Position numbers and translations under genes: made by a program. The notes under the pieces are model-generated. The model made no database searches. It worked only from the letters and a program-made list of their open reading frames with translations, and had not been told where the DNA came from. Source: Bombus terrestris (lineage: Eukaryota; Arthropoda; Insecta; Hymenoptera; Apidae). Taken from it: DNA of 64,000 nt. Positions 1-15,200 of this stretch are shown piece by piece; the stretch's first letter is position 1, and each line of letters begins with the position of its first letter. Location of the stretch: NCBI RefSeq assembly GCF_910591885.1, contig NC_063279.1, positions 2,480,001 through 2,544,000 on the forward strand, in the 5' to 3' direction.

Positions 1-662
1 CAATCAGCATTATGTCGCCTGCCATTTTCAACAGGCTGTACATACCCGATTAAGGTCTAGTGGTGATCAGAGAACAATTGTAATAGATGTTTCGTATTTT
101 GATGTATAGTCGTTATAAAATTAACGACATTCACAAGATATCGTTAAAAATGAATCGTAAAGATGATCTTTTTTTTCTTTCTAACGTTTCTTTAGAATTT
201 TCCAATGATTCGAATAAATATGGCGCGTTCACCTGATTTCCATCCATTAAAATAAAGTATCGGGACGCTGTAGCTCATGGACCATAACACATGATGTTCT
301 GTAACTAATGGTTTCTCGATAGGACAAGTGGCCTCGAAAGGATCTTGTTTCAATACAAAGTCGAAATCATCGGCGGAGCCGTTATCTTGTGATGTCGAAT
401 AATCATTTAAGTTACTATTACTGCATATGTATTGTCTCTCTTGGTGGACGATGTATGCCTCTCCTGGCACATTCTGCAAATCGTGTATAGATATTTACTA
501 TTTTAAAACTTTCTCTTTTTTTAGGGATCTCAAATGGTCAAAAATAACAGTCACCTTATTACCCCGAAGTTCCCATCGGTCAGAAATTTCACTCGACATT
601 TCTACGAACCTTTCAGCATTCTCGAGAAATTCGTCCCACGTGATCGTACCTGGACCGTCCAT
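1..662 (-). CDS. Atg10: Atg10-like E2 enzyme of autophagy (partial, cut by left edge)
   Basis: Atg10 is the E2-like enzyme that joins Atg12 to Atg5 during autophagosome formation in the cytosol. Exons read on the minus strand: 662-555 (ATG at 662-660, 36 codons), 473-233, and 18-1 running off the window. Introns of 81 and 214 bp have GT-AG ends and keep the frame. The N-terminus carries the WELRGNK block at about residues 30-36, comparable to the WEWR block of animal Atg10. Exon 2 carries VLWSMSYSVPILYFNGWKSG, the conserved core beta-sheet segment of the family. About 122 residues are visible. The catalytic Cys, expected in a C-terminal HPC motif, lies left of the window and cannot be checked. 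Exon 3 (GDIMLI) is short and its acceptor less certain. An in-frame stop directly after exon 1 supports the first intron. The family call is fairly secure. Confidence 0.82.
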
Positions 663-2159
663 TGATATTTGTCAAATCAGACAAATGTGGTACTAGTTGC
701 TTCTATACCTTTTTGCGATGTATCGTGAAGGTAATCCTTCACGTTCTAAAAATTCACAGCCCTGTTGATAAGCAACAAATTTCGTAAAAATGTATTATGT
801 ACAAATACTATATATTCAATTCTACATTATAGAATTATAGCTTTATACATTACACAGCACATGAACTATATGTTACATTGTGTACTATACAAGGTATAAG
901 TATATGGGTATTTACTAAAAAGTAACAAAAATAAATTACAAGTCAAGGAGTCCTTTTAATTCCGTGAAAATAAAACGCTACTACACCAGCAATAATATTA
1001 ATTCTGCTGCGATTCTCAGATTTTTATGTAAAAGTCTTGCTTTAATGATTTTAGAAAAATATTAGCAAAAAATTAAAGTTAGAAATTCTTTCGCATTTTC
1101 CTCAAATCGAAGAAATTCTTTAACAATAGGAAAACGCAACAGAGTTAAAGATAAAAAGATCTATACATTTCCTGTTAAAACTCAATATCTTATAATTGAG
1201 TTTCTTAATTGAAGGACTCGAGACTAATTTATAATACATAGAATAAACAAAGATATTTAATCGTAATAGATTCTACTGTTTTCTTATAAGTATGAACCTT
1301 TTGAAATAATTGTTCATAGTTTATAAAAATCAATGATACATTAATTCCATGATGAAGTTGAGAAAGGGGAAGCTGTACACCCGAAGGAATGGCTTGTCTC
1401 TTTTCTGTCCGACCCCTCGACGCTCAGTCAATTGTCGGCTATTTTGCATCGGCAATGTTCGCTAGTATTCGGTCATGTTCGGTTATCCCCGCTATTGGAT
1501 ACCTGCGCCGAGAGCTTGTATAATGTACGTGTGCGGTGTAACACAGATATACCCACCACGGAACGGTTAGCATCCAATAGCAGGTAAAGTGCAACCAGGA
1601 ATGTAGCAATAATAGGTGCAATTGCACATGAGAATATCTATTTTTCTGTTACTAATTTTTATAACGCGTCCCCGATAAATATCTTACAAATAATATATCT
1701 AGTCTTTTATAAAATGTTATTATGTATTTTTCTTACATTAATAAAAAAAATGAATTCTTCAAACTTTTAAGATAGAAGTACATAAAAAATTTTAGTTTTG
1801 TATACATTAATAAAATGAACGAAAAAAATGGTAGATGAAGACATCGTAGGATAGTTACAGCAAAATTTAGACTACTCAATTTGGAACTTATTAAAATGAG
1901 AAAATATCAACTTTACAACTATCGATGGATATATAGTAAAATTTCTATTAAAGAAATCAAAATAAAAGATTTATGAAAAGATCAATACAGAAAGATCGAT
2001 ACAAAAAATCATTAAAATCTCCAAATATGCACTATGAATAAATCTAAATAAATCTGAAATAAAACATAAATAAATAATCTTTGAAAAATTAACAATTTTG
2101 ATCACTCAGGCAGCCCTAGTGTTAAAGTGAGATAATAAAACGGAATAATAAAATTTAAC
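663..2159. other. Intergenic region between divergent Atg10 and Ssdp
   Basis: I see no gene here. Most of it is AT-rich, but about 1370-1630 is clearly richer in GC. That island holds a 10-bp inverted repeat, GCTATTGGAT at 1491-1500 and its complement at 1572-1581, whose arms contain CCAAT-box cores. It also holds a perfect 12-bp palindrome GTGCAATTGCAC at 1616-1627. A distal promoter or enhancer for either flanking gene is plausible but unproven. Confidence 0.5.
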
Positions 2160-3296
2160 TTACGTACGGCCCTGACGTGAAAACCAATGGTTGCGCGCGC
2201 AGCTTTTATGACCTATAGACGCAAAAAGGATAGAAAAGGGATAAGAACGAGAAAGATAGCAGTGCTTCCCGTATTCCGTATATATGTGTGCGTGTGAGAA
2301 CTGCGCGTAAGCCATGTACGAAACACATTTCCGATCTTGTGCGTGTTTATACAAAAATAAGTTCACTTATATCTTGTGATTGTGTGTGTAAAAGTGACAC
2401 CGTTGTTCGTTCACTACCTGCTAGGTAGGTGTGATAGAAGAAGGAAAAAGGAAACAAAATAGAAACAGACAAACTCCTATTGGTCGTCCTGTATGTAAGA
2501 CTATCGAAGTATACGCATCGAGGATCGTAAAATCGGCATGTCGCTAAAGTGAACTTCACTTCTGACGAGGTGAAATACGAGTGTGTATGTCTGTTTGTCT
2601 GTATCTTTAATAAGGTGCGGCGGGACGAGGTGAAGCTTAGTTATAGGTGAGGTGAGGTAAGGTGAGCATCAAGAGCGAGCCGAAGCTAAAGAGAGTGAAG
2701 AGTGAAGAGAGTGAAGTGACCGAGCGCTACTTGGGCATCGTGGTGAGAGGACGCACCGTCGTTTATGTTGAATTTGTAAGACGCAACTTATGTACCACGT
2801 AGGTTTTTTTTGATAATCAGTGAAGGAAAAAAGTTAAAGGGAAGGAAACAAAAGGGAAGAAAAAAGGCAAAGTGAGCTGCATTATAGGGGGGAGAAAGAA
2901 TATAGTGGGAAGTCTACGAACGATGACGACGCGCGTTCGTTCCGCGGTCATGCGTCCACAATTGGCCGAGCCATGATGCGGAGTACTCTATCTAGTATAG
3001 GCTGCTGGCCGCGGCAGTGGTACGACGTGTTCGTAACGTGTGTGTGACGATAGAAAATGCAATAATTCCCTGTTTCTGATAATTACGTTTCTTCCATTGA
3101 AACAAGTGTGTTAGAAAGTAGAAACATATACCTTCGAAAATCTAAGAACCACGAGTATAGGTATAGTAATTAAAAACATATATTAAGTTGTACTTTCTGC
3201 CAGTTCGTGCGGGACTTGCCACGGTGTCGGACATTGCTATCTGTGGAACGAAAACGGTGGTTCTGTTTACATTGGAAAAATTGACAGTCTTCGAGG
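2160..3296 (+). promoter_or_regulatory. Probable promoter and 5' UTR of Ssdp
   Basis: This kilobase before the Ssdp start codon is richer in GC than its surroundings. It contains a purine-rich run of GAGGTGA, GAGTGAAG and related units at about 2615-2725, the kind of sequence bound by GAGA-type factors. An open frame without an ATG runs across the start codon in another frame and is not taken as coding. The transcription start cannot be fixed from sequence alone. Confidence 0.45.
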
Positions 3297-6200
3297 ATGT
3301 ACTCGAAGGGGAAGGGGACTACGGTACCCTCAGATTCTCAAGCAAGAGAAAAGTAAGTATTATTTTTTATAATAAAATCTATCGTGCATTATATATTTGT
3401 TGAAGTAAACGAGAAGGAGAAAAAGATTTTACCAATTGATCGACCAGTGACTCCATTTTTTTTTCTTTATACCAAGCGTGCGTATACTACGTATATGCGT
3501 GTAGTAGGTAGTAGTTGATTTGCAAACCGGGCGATCGGATTCGTCGAATAATTCCGGCTTACTTAACGCTGGAACTACCACAGTAATAAAAATCACAAAT
3601 TTATATTTCCTCATCGAAATTTTATAGATTATTGCAATACATTTTTCGGAATTCCAATGATTTTTTTTATAAAGTTTGTTTGTGATAAATTCTTGTTTTT
3701 TCCTTTGCATTATATATGTATTTTTTCATATATTTTTCATTTTAACTTTTTTGATACAAGTTTTATATTATAATTACTGAAGATAATATTTATGAGATCT
3801 CTTATAATGAATATGAGAAAATCTTGATGCAAACTTAATGAATTAAAATAAAATAGTTAATACGTATTTTTGTAAAATTTCTTGCAATTTATACGGAATC
3901 TGTGAAAATCTATTTTGGTAATTAATTTTTTCAGTTGTAATTAATTATCGTTGTGAAAATCTATCTAACGAATTTAGTTTTGAACTTTTATGAATCTTAT
4001 TGTTTATCTAAAATTGTCTTCCCTGCAATGTGATTTATCGTAAATTCGACTGAAGTGTATACTATGACTCACTAGAATTACTTGTCTGGCAAAGCAGGCC
4101 GATCGGGCGCCATGTTTTTATCGTTTGCAACTTGCAACCAAGAAACAGTTTACGAAAAAATTAGTATGATAACACCTTACATGACACCAATCATTGAAAA
4201 TGTAATTTTTTAAATATTGATAAATAATTCTAATTGTTCTTTCTTAGTTTTAAAAATATTATTCTGCGGCAGTAATGCTGAATTTGTTGCATTTAAAAAA
4301 GTTTCTAATTTTTGAGTTTTGTTTGTTAAGTTCGTTTATATACTAGTAAAACTTTATAAAAATATCACTTATTAACTGTGACTGTACATTATTTATATTG
4401 TACATTATTTGTATTGTGAAATATTATAAATTGTAATATGCGTAAATATTTTACCCAGATGCTTGTATTTTGTATTATGTATTGGTATTTCAATATGAAT
4501 ATTTTATAAATTAAACATTTATCGTTGCGAGTATACCTCTTTGGAAACAATAAACAACACTTTTATGTTACATAAAGATATTATTATATAATATGAAAAT
4601 AATTTAAATTCAAAAAAATAAATTAGTTTTATATTTATCTACAGATTATTTATAATATTTCAGGTTAGCCCTGTATGTGTACGAGTACTTATTACATGTT
4701 GGTGCACAAAAAGCGGCGCAGACATTTTTGTCAGAGGTAATGATTTCAAATTGTTTTGAAAATTTAATGAAACCTGTGAAAAAGATGATTATATATTATT
4801 GATATAATTATATCTTATTTTGTTACATAGATACGATGGGAAAAAAATATCACTCTTGGTGAACCGCCTGGATTTTTGCATTCTTGGTGGTGGTAAGCGT
4901 TAGACATTGTTTTATTCTTCTGCTACAAAAATAACAAAATTGCATTTTATTTATAAAATATTAATTTCCTTCAGAAAACATATTCATAATTTAATATATT
5001 TTTGCTATTTATATGCATACAAAATAATCAATTAAAAATATTTCAGTGTATTTTGGGACCTATATTCAGCAGCACCAGAACGAAGGGATTCCTGTGAACA
5101 CAGCAATGAAGCCAAAGCTTTTCATGATTATGTTAGTATAATTTTATAATGTGAAAGTTATAATTATATATTACAAATGTATAAACAGGAGATTATTTTT
5201 GTTCTCAGGGTTTTGTGAATAGCGGTTATGGTGTTAATGGTATTGCCCATGTAAGTTGAGTTGTATTATTTTTCATGCATATGAAATATGCTTGTTCAAT
5301 CATGGTGTTCTACCCTACATGATTATTTTAATATGATCTAAGACCATGTACTTCTAAACTAGAGTATGTAGATAACAGGGATTGTTACTAAAGTTTGCAT
5401 GTACATTTAATTGGCATTTAAATGAATTATTAGATGTTGAAATTTGGCTGGTAGATAATTATCTAATGATTACAGAATGCTGGTCCAGCGCCTTCACCTA
5501 TAGGACAAATGCCACCCAATGATGGTATGCCTGGTGGTCCAATGCCTCCTGCTTTCTTTCCAGTAAGTTTTTTTACATCTTTATACTGATAACAACATTA
5601 TTTTACTTAATTTCATAGTGTGAATCAAAAAATTTGAAGAGTATTTGAGTTATCTGTCTGTTTATGTATTTTGTTAATGAATAATTACATTTATGTTCTG
5701 TTGTTTAAATATGAGTAAAAAGATTTAGATAAATATTTATTTTTTATAGAAAACATTATTATTTATTAACGATAGTTTCTTATTTCAAAAGAATCAACTA
5801 TGAATTTTGAAATTCTCCTACTATAGTCTATAGTATAGTATAATTAATATTGTGAAACATGCCTTTTATGTCTATATGTGCACATATACATACATCATGT
5901 GTATATTGTGTTTCAAGAAAGGGAGGACAAGAAAATAAAAAAATAGTTTTACTGCATATGATTATATATAATATAACATTGTAATCTAAGATATATTATT
6001 AAAAGCTTTTAAACTTAATTCTTCTAAAAGGAATAAAAACATTATAATCTTTACAATCTTTATTATAGGGAAATCAGACATATTAACTGTATATAAACAC
6101 ATATCACAATATTTATATGTATATACATACATAAATATGTATAAATATCTGTTATCATTGTTATGCCTAGTTACAATTCTCATGCATTATAATTCTACAC

Positions 6201-9200
6201 TTGATTCAAAGCTCTTAACATTTTATTAAATACATCAAGTATAATAAACGTTAGTAAATAAAATATCTTCTAACTGTAGATTGTTATTAATCAAGTACAG
6301 ATTGTTAATAAATTTACATTACATATTATTAAATACACCTTATAATAATATATATATATATATTTCTCTTGATATTGGTTTTTCGGGATAAACAATAATG
6401 TTTCAATTTTACATAATACATAATCTAATTATCTAATTATCTGAATGATATACTGTCATAATAAATAGCTATATTTTATTGAAAATAATTCTATAAATAT
6501 GATAGTAATTTGTATACAACATATAAAAAATCTTATGTTATACTTAATTCATATATAATCAGACTCCAAGTGTTACTAATTAATACTACTGTTTCTTACA
6601 CATAATAACACAATCCTGTACAATGTTATTCGTCTAATTACTGTCAATGTACACAGTGTCCTTGAAACATATATTTTGTTTTGAAACAAGTGTACATTTG
6701 GATAAGATTCTCATGCCATGCTTGTCTATACTGTATCTATGTACTTATTTTCTCTCTGCTATGTATCTAACACTTGTATGTGCGTTCCTTTACCATTTTC
6801 ACTTTTTGATCTCCTCTCTGCGTAAAGCAGATTTCAGAAACTTACCAGGAAAAATTTTGTATAGATGTTAGAGAATAGTTTTAGTTTGAATAATTTTATA
6901 TTGTAGGTCTATAATTGACAGTGTTCTACCTTGTGCTGACTTTAGTTCTGTACAAGAACTTCACAGTTGTTTTGCAATAATAAAATATTGAATATATTTA
7001 CCGAACTACATTTATAAAATATATTTGTTCCTTCATTCAAGTTATTATTTATAATACTTCTGATCTAACTTGATATCTTAGTATAACGATTTTCAGTCTG
7101 AGTTCTGAAAATGAAAGCATATATTTACTCCTAGAATAATATTTTAAGACGGATTTATCTTTCTACAATTTTTAATGTATAACAAACTATAAAGATTAAG
7201 AATGTCAGCTAAGGTCACACTTTTTAGGATTTCTAATATATTTAATATAAAAGCCTGCATAGATAGTAGTCTAGCATTCAGTACAAGCGGTCTACGAATT
7301 TAGTGAAAATAATATATGACCATCCTTTACATCATGAAAAAGATCAAATTTATATCTATATATGACATACACATATTTTATGTAGTATAAGCTAAGTATA
7401 CCCTTAGAAACTATAAACATTGTATTCTGTATAATGGATAGTTTAATGATTGTATGAGAAAAATATATTCTCGTTGACCGCTTATTATAACATCTAAATA
7501 ACAATATAAGTAGGTAAAAAAAATGTCTAGTTATGCATATATTGCTTGTTCGAATATTTATTGCCTTCTAAATCATTTTAGGATAACGATGTATACGTTC
7601 AGATAGAAACAACACGATCTCACTTTGATACATCCATATATATCCATAAAAGAAAATTATTTTATATATATATTTTTTATTTATTTATTTATCTTTTTTT
7701 TTTATTATCAAAATTTTGTTTTAGTGTGAAATGGGTGGGAGGGAGGGTATCCTCAGGCATTTAGTATCAAATTTTACTTCGTGGACAAAGTCGTAATTAC
7801 GAAATGAATTATTGATAAACATATGTAGGCTGAAATAAGTATCGTAAATGTAATCTTTATTGAAAACAATATTTATAACATTGTATTTTCGTAATTATAA
7901 CTTTTAGATTTTTAAGGTGCTGACCAACATAGTATTAACACAATCATACCCAAGCCTTCTAGTCTAGCTGTTGCCTGGATCGCAGTGTTGCTACATGTCT
8001 GTCGTTTGCGTTGCTTGTTGCAGAACAACTCGACAATGCGACCATCTCCGCCCACACACCCCTCATCACAGCCATCCCCCCAGCACCCCCAGCCACCCCC
8101 GCCTCCACACTCGCAGATGATGTCCACTCAGGTAAGCCTCATTCGACACATACACTGTCACTCATGGAAAATCACTCAGTCCACTCTCATTATACCATAT
8201 CATCGTGTACCTATGACTGTTTGCTCGAAATCGCTTCTTTTCCTACCAAAGTTATTTCTACTGTACAATTTTTAACCCGTCATTCTTCAAGTACAATGTA
8301 TAGAATATACAAACAGGATTTGCTTAAATGGTTACGGATAATAATATTGTTTCAAGCACAGATTTTTTGTATCTTTTCTACACTTAAATATATTAACGAA
8401 TAATACATGATTTTGCAATATTGTATTTATTATACTCCAAAAAGAAACAAAATAGTTTTATTGAATATGTGTAACAACAGAAATTTTAAGGTAAGAAAAA
8501 AGGTTTCTTTAATATTGCACAATGTAAAAAAAAGTTACATTATCATTTTTGTCTATAATGGGCTTATTTTAAGGTAAGAATTGTGTTAAATGCACATCAT
8601 ACTTCGATTTAAATAATCTGTCCTTTGTTGAATATAAACCCCCATGGTTTGCAATTCTTTTTCCACATTAATATAACATGTGTCCTCCAGATGCACTATG
8701 ATGATTTCTATCAAAGTGCATATATTATATTGCCTAATGTGTGATTAACTGCTTGTTGCGGCTGCCTGGTGTGTCAGTTTTGTGATATACAATAGTTATA
8801 ACATTCTGGGGTTTTAGCTATATAATTATATTGGCAAACATAATTTACTTAATGTATAACTTCCTGACTTGTTACAGTTTATGGGTCCGAGATATCCTGC
8901 TGGTCCAAGACCTGGAGTGCGTATGCCACAAATGGGAAATGATTTTAATGGGGTATGTATTATTATTTTACCATCAGATCAAACTGTTGTGAATAATGTA
9001 CATTAAATTACGATTTGGAATAATTACTGACATATTGATATTTTTATTTAGCCACCTGGACAACCAATGATGCCAAATAGTATGGACCCAACTAGGCAAG
9101 GTAAGGGCTCAGTTATATGCTAGATTCACATTGATTTTTTTTCTGGCATTGACAATAATTGCGAGAGGAGAATGGCATAGACGCATGCATACCAAAAACC

Positions 9201-12200
9201 ACACAGCAATAAATAAATCAGTAATTATTAAAAGTGGATTGGATTGCTGTGATGTGGAGTGGATTGGTTTTTGAATTGTCTAGTTACGTGCAGTGGTGTA
9301 GTTTTCAAGTTAAATCATTATAATTAGCATTATATATTTATATGATTCTGTGTATTCTTGCTTTCTTCTTTTGCATTCGAGATAAAGATACAAATTTAAT
9401 GTTTCAGTGATAATTAGAGTAAACATCTTAATAACAATGTAATGTTAGTATATATAATAGTCCTATATACAATCCTATAGTTGTTATAATTATTTAAGAA
9501 TTTTTTACTGTAAAAATGTTGTTAGATATTTTTTATACATATTTTTTAATTATCGAGAAATATTGTTTTAAATGATCTATAATCTTATTGCGACATATAA
9601 ATAAGGATTCAAATAAAAAGAATCTGACGTGAATATATTATTTAATAATATTTAACAATAAGGATTTAGAAGCAACTCGTTAAACTAGTATTTAAATATA
9701 CAATACAACTTGTCGGTATATGCTATAACGATATATTTTCGTAGCATTAAAGTAATATTTACAACTTTATTCACTATGCGACCGCAAAGTAACTAGACCT
9801 TACCGCCATCAACCTGACCTTACCTACCTGCCGTACTAATGTGTGCTCTTGTGTTCCTCAGGCGAAGCTGGAGAATTTGTAGGGTGGCAAGGTAGGAAGC
9901 AACCCAGCAACCAAATCACACTCACATGACTTAGTCAAGCCTAACTATTATTTTTTCTCCTGCTCGTTTTAAAGTTTCTGTTCTCACTTTTTATGAATAA
10001 ATGCACTAGCTTCGTTTCTTTGTGCGATACTTGCTCATCCGATCTTGCATTCAGTATGCCAATCGTAATTTAATAATAATAATAGAATCAATGTGTTGAA
10101 CTTCACTATGAGAACAGTTTTCTATGTGTAAAAAATGATCACATTTAAAGAGATTCTTTATTTTTATATGTGAAATATTAACATAGATATATTTATATTT
10201 GTAAAAGAAAAAGGAATAACTGTTTTAACATTACAGTTTCTCATTGCATAGGTATAATGCAATAATTTTGTGGCTAACAAAATATATCTGTTTGTTATTG
10301 TCATTGTCAATCATTGTAGCATAAATTTAACATATACTAAGAAATATAATGCAGTTACTTGCTCATTACTTTCTCATTCGTAACATTTTAAGAGAAAAAG
10401 ATTCGTGTGTTCTTAAAAAGGAAAATATCATCTTCAACTATAGAATAATAACTTTACAATATTTTACAATTGATTTCATATCACATAAATGTATAAAAAT
10501 ATTGCTGTATGATGTCGTAATTCTTTTACTAGGTATTAATTGAATGATTGTCTTGTTTGTTATGTATCTGGCGCTATTATCTTCCTTTGTCAAGTTAAAA
10601 GCTCATACGTTTGTAAAAGTTACTTAGTAGCGTTGTTTTTCATCCTTCGCATGAGCTTTGTTATTTCATTAATTTGTGTAGATGCAAATTACCAATTTAG
10701 CATGTCATCCACTTGCTTTACTATTACATATGACTTCGGCAAAGCATGACTTGAGTGTTTTAATTCTGTAGTAAAAAAGAAGACAGACAAAAGAATAAAG
10801 ATCTAAATTAAAATACTCTTTTTCATATGTTGAAGTATTTTACAGACACATGATTTGCCGTTGATCCAAAGATTCACGATTAGTGTTTAGTATTAACATA
10901 AACTAGAACAGTATTAATATTTGTGTCTTTAGGAAAATGCATCAAAAATTATTTTTATTACTAGCTCCTCCAGGCATGAATCCTATGAATCCAAGGATGA
11001 ATCCTCCACGAGGACCAGGAATGGGTCCAATGGGACCGGGAAGTTATGGACCTGGAATGAGAGGACCACCACCTAATAGTAGTTTGGGACCTGGAGGTCC
11101 AGGAGGCCCTGGTATGCCACCAATGAGTATGGCTGGACCAGGGGGTAGACAACAATGGCAACCTAATACATCCACGGTACGATTACGATCTGTACATATT
11201 TAAAGAGTTTATTCCTGTTTAAATTAACAAAATGTTTTTTATATGTCTTTATATATATCGTCAGTGATATAATTAGATAAATGTTCATATTATAATTCGA
11301 TAATGAATTTTTATTTTAGCCAATGAATTATTCGTCATCATCACCTGGTAATTACGGAGGTCCACCTGGTTCAACAGGTCCTCCAGGTCCAGGTACACCA
11401 ATTATGCCCAGCCCTCAAGATAGTAGTAATAGCGGTGGTGAAAATATGTATACCATGATGAAACCTGTACCTGGAGGAAATATGCCTGGTGTAAGTAACT
11501 TCCTACTACTTTTGTATTATTTTGATTTAATAATATTAAATACGATTCATCATAAGACAATATTTAGTTTTGCTCATGTCTGTTAATGAAATATATAGAG
11601 ATATAATAGCAATAATAATTTGTTCGATTGTATCAGGACTTTCCAATGAGTGGTGGGCCAGAAGGTGGTCCGATGGGTCCTATGGGACCAAACACAATGG
11701 GTCCTGTGTTGAATGGTGATGGCCTTGATGGAATGAAAAACAGTCCAGCTAACGGTGGTCCTGGGACACCTCGGGAAGATAGTGGAAGTGGAATGGGTGA
11801 TTATAATCTGGGTGGTTTTGGAGGCCCTGGTGAAAATGTAAGTATTAGTAAGTTTTTTTATACTCCCGATAACGGTTACTCGACGTGTTAGTATGGACTT
11901 ATATGCTACCATTTCTTTTTCTATGTAAATTTATATTCCTAGTAAACGAGAATACTTTTGGATTAATAATAATTAAAAAAGAAATTAGTGTTGATCTTTA
12001 TTGTTGATATTTCTGGTTTAAAATATAAGTCCATATTAGAACTGACTTTTCTTCTAATTATTCAGCAATTAACAGATTCAGGTGCTTCCATCAATGCGTC
12101 AGTTAGTTAATTATTCTGTTAAAATAATTTGGGTCTTATTACATTTAGAGGGCTTATCCTCAAGCTTATTCCAACCACCTGGTTAATGCTTAATCTAAAA

Positions 12201-15200
12201 AGTATCAATATTTGATAAAAATTCGAAATATTCTTATTTAATCATTTAGGCTTCTTTGGGAGATTTAATTTAGATTACCCACTTGCATCTAATGTTATAA
12301 CTGTTTGGCTCATATTGTGTCTAACTATTATCATACTAACAGTATGACTAATGATGCAAACATAAAATGGGTATAAAAAATCACGAAACATTTAAAGAAT
12401 TCTTAATTTACTAAACAATGAAATGTTCAACTTGTTAAAAAGTAGTATTTTTTATATCTATAAAGAATTAAATGTTGGTGATAAGATAAATTTTCTAAGT
12501 TATGGGCTGTTTTATTAAAGTACTTTGCATAATATTAGTGGAAGGTCATAACTAAAAATCATTCTTTAATGATTCTTTAATGCCTGCAGTAATAAAATGC
12601 TTCAAAACATTTTCTACCCATTTTATACTTACAAAAGAGTATGAATCAACTTTCATAAAATAATACACAAGATATTCCATAAGGTGTATCGTATATGATA
12701 ACAAAGACACGTCGAGATGATGATTTTTAATAATATTCAAAATATTCTTATCAGTGCAATATTAATTTTAAATCTCCTTCTGGCTAATCGAATTTAATAA
12801 CTGTCATAATAAAATTAATTTAGTAATTTATCTATATTCATTCGTTCATGGATTTTGTTTAAATATATACAGTATTCTTTGTATATAAATCTGGATCATG
12901 GTTAAAAAATATAAGAAAATATGAACTTGTTTGGTACATATAAATTTAATGGTGTATATAGACATATATGACGTATGTGATTCATTTTCATGGCAACAGT
13001 ATAAAGGATCGTGTGATACTTTTGCGGCATTTGTATACGCTAAGCGCTACAAGACCGAATTCCGTTTTATAATTCTGACGGTTTTTTAAATACTTACAAT
13101 TATTTCAAATGACATTCTCGTCTACAACCATGTCTCTTATTAATATTTTTCAAGTACGATACGCCTTGCGGGAAATTGTATATATAATATAGTATAAAAT
13201 AATCGATTTCTTTAACGAGCGCGTACAAACGGTATATTCCTTCTTTAATCTTACGTTATTATTTCGGATTGTGAGTAGGATTCTAAATTAAAAGAATAAT
13301 CAGTAATCTCGCACGTGCGCCTTCTGTATTCCCGACAGTTTTTTTAAAAAATCAAGTCGCCTTGGATCCAGCCCCGAGTTCGTAGATGCCGTAGATTTCC
13401 CGATTAATCATGCAATGTGGAAAAGGATGATACGCAAACCCTGAGTTTTATGTCACGTGTGATCGTCACGTGGTACGCGATTCATAACGGTTTCGTCAAT
13501 GGCTCAAGCACGATTATTCGCTCGTGTCAAGATAGAGAACGAAAAGCAAACGAAAAGAGAGAAAAGAAAAGATACAGACATATATTCGCGTCGACGCATC
13601 TTGACTTGCGTTTGTTAATTAATCGCTCCTAATCAGTTAGGTTAGCATTTAAGTGCTCATTACGCTATTATTACGAAACTATGATACTTGGATCATTTAT
13701 AACACGCGCGCGCGCGCAAAATACACTACATAAATATTTAAAAGTATATATATATATGTATATATTCGATATATATATATGCTTTTCTTGCTAAATACTC
13801 ACAAGGTTGCAGACTAGAATTTTATGACTAGAATTTTATGATTCTTTTTCTTTATTTTTATTATTACTTTTTTCTTTTTTAAATATAATTATTTCTATAC
13901 TTTTTATTATCGACAGTACTTTTTATCGACTCGTGTCAACGTCAACGTCTATTTATATTTATTTGAATATTAGCTTGTAAGCAAAGGTGCCTGAAAAACA
14001 CGAACTACTGTGATTATCAATCGCATAATTGTTAATCGATTTCTAATTCTTTTCTCTATCTTATCTTTCTTCTTTCGATGATTGTTATCTTTTTTTTTTC
14101 TATTTCATCTGCCATCTTTTTTCTTTCTTTAATTGCACCGCTAGCTCGTCGCTAGCTAACTGGCTTATTTCTCATCCTATTATAGAGTTTGGATTCTAAG
14201 CAGTATTAGGTTAGAAAATAATATACGCTATATTAAGTTTATGACAGGTAAGACATAACAGTCGTTAAAAAATTGAAAAAGAATCTTTTTAAATTTCACT
14301 ACAAAGCTTTTGCGAAACGCCTAATGAATTTTACATCGATAAACAATTTCGAATTTTGTTTATTCGGACAATCGTTTTCGTATCGATAGACGTATTAGAG
14401 GTACATTTGCCTAATCTTTCGAATCAAATTCCTTTTCATTGAACCAATAAAACTCTGTAATGAGGTGATCAAATTAGCCGAACTCAGACCGAGTCCCTCC
14501 ACTATTTGCTCAGAATTCATTATATTGGTAGAAAAGTAAAGTTTGCGCACCATCTATTCGCAGCCATTGACATCGCAATACTTCGCGCGAGTATATACAC
14601 GACTAATTAGAATTAATGGATCATTTCCGCCTAGTGCCTTGTTTGGAAAAAGAATGTAGGTACCATCGTGTATTTTAATGCAAAACGTCGATATCCTTAG
14701 TGAACCGAAAGCTAATAAACGCGTACAAATCTAGTCATGCGATCCCACGATCGAACTATGTTTTAAAAATGAGGATCTTTTTTATCGATCGATCGACTAA
14801 TGCAGGTATTCGAACATAACCTCATTTTACATGCACTTTGTATTTTATTTTTTTCTACTTGTCCCATTGAATATTATTTCCTAAACGTACGAATATTCTG
14901 ATTCAGATACTTATTTCGTTCGAAAGTTCCTATTAAGGTTTAATTTAAACGAGATAACATCGAAAACGGCTTTGTAGCAAGTTCCTTATCTTTCTTTCCT
15001 AATGAAAGCGTACAGCAATATCGTATTTCCTATTTGAACGATATGATGCTGTACCGGCGAGTATTGCGAGGCGAATGGCGTTTGCGATTAACTTAACGAA
15101 AAAAAAGTACTTGGGCAAAAATGTATAAAGAAAGATGTTATATATATAACGTACGCATGGCAATATATAGACGATATATATATAACGTAATTATTTTTGT

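Noticed and set aside
3188..3403. Plus-strand open frame over the Ssdp start region
   Set aside because: It begins with TTG, not ATG, and overlaps the Ssdp first exon in a different frame. The Ssdp frame has the conserved MYSKGKG start.
7912..8127. Minus-strand Gly/Cys-rich frame
   Set aside because: It is the antisense of the Pro-rich Ssdp exon at 8024-8131.
10961..11161. Minus-strand frame opposite the Gly/Pro-rich Ssdp exon
   Set aside because: It is a shadow of the repetitive coding strand; composition alone keeps it open.
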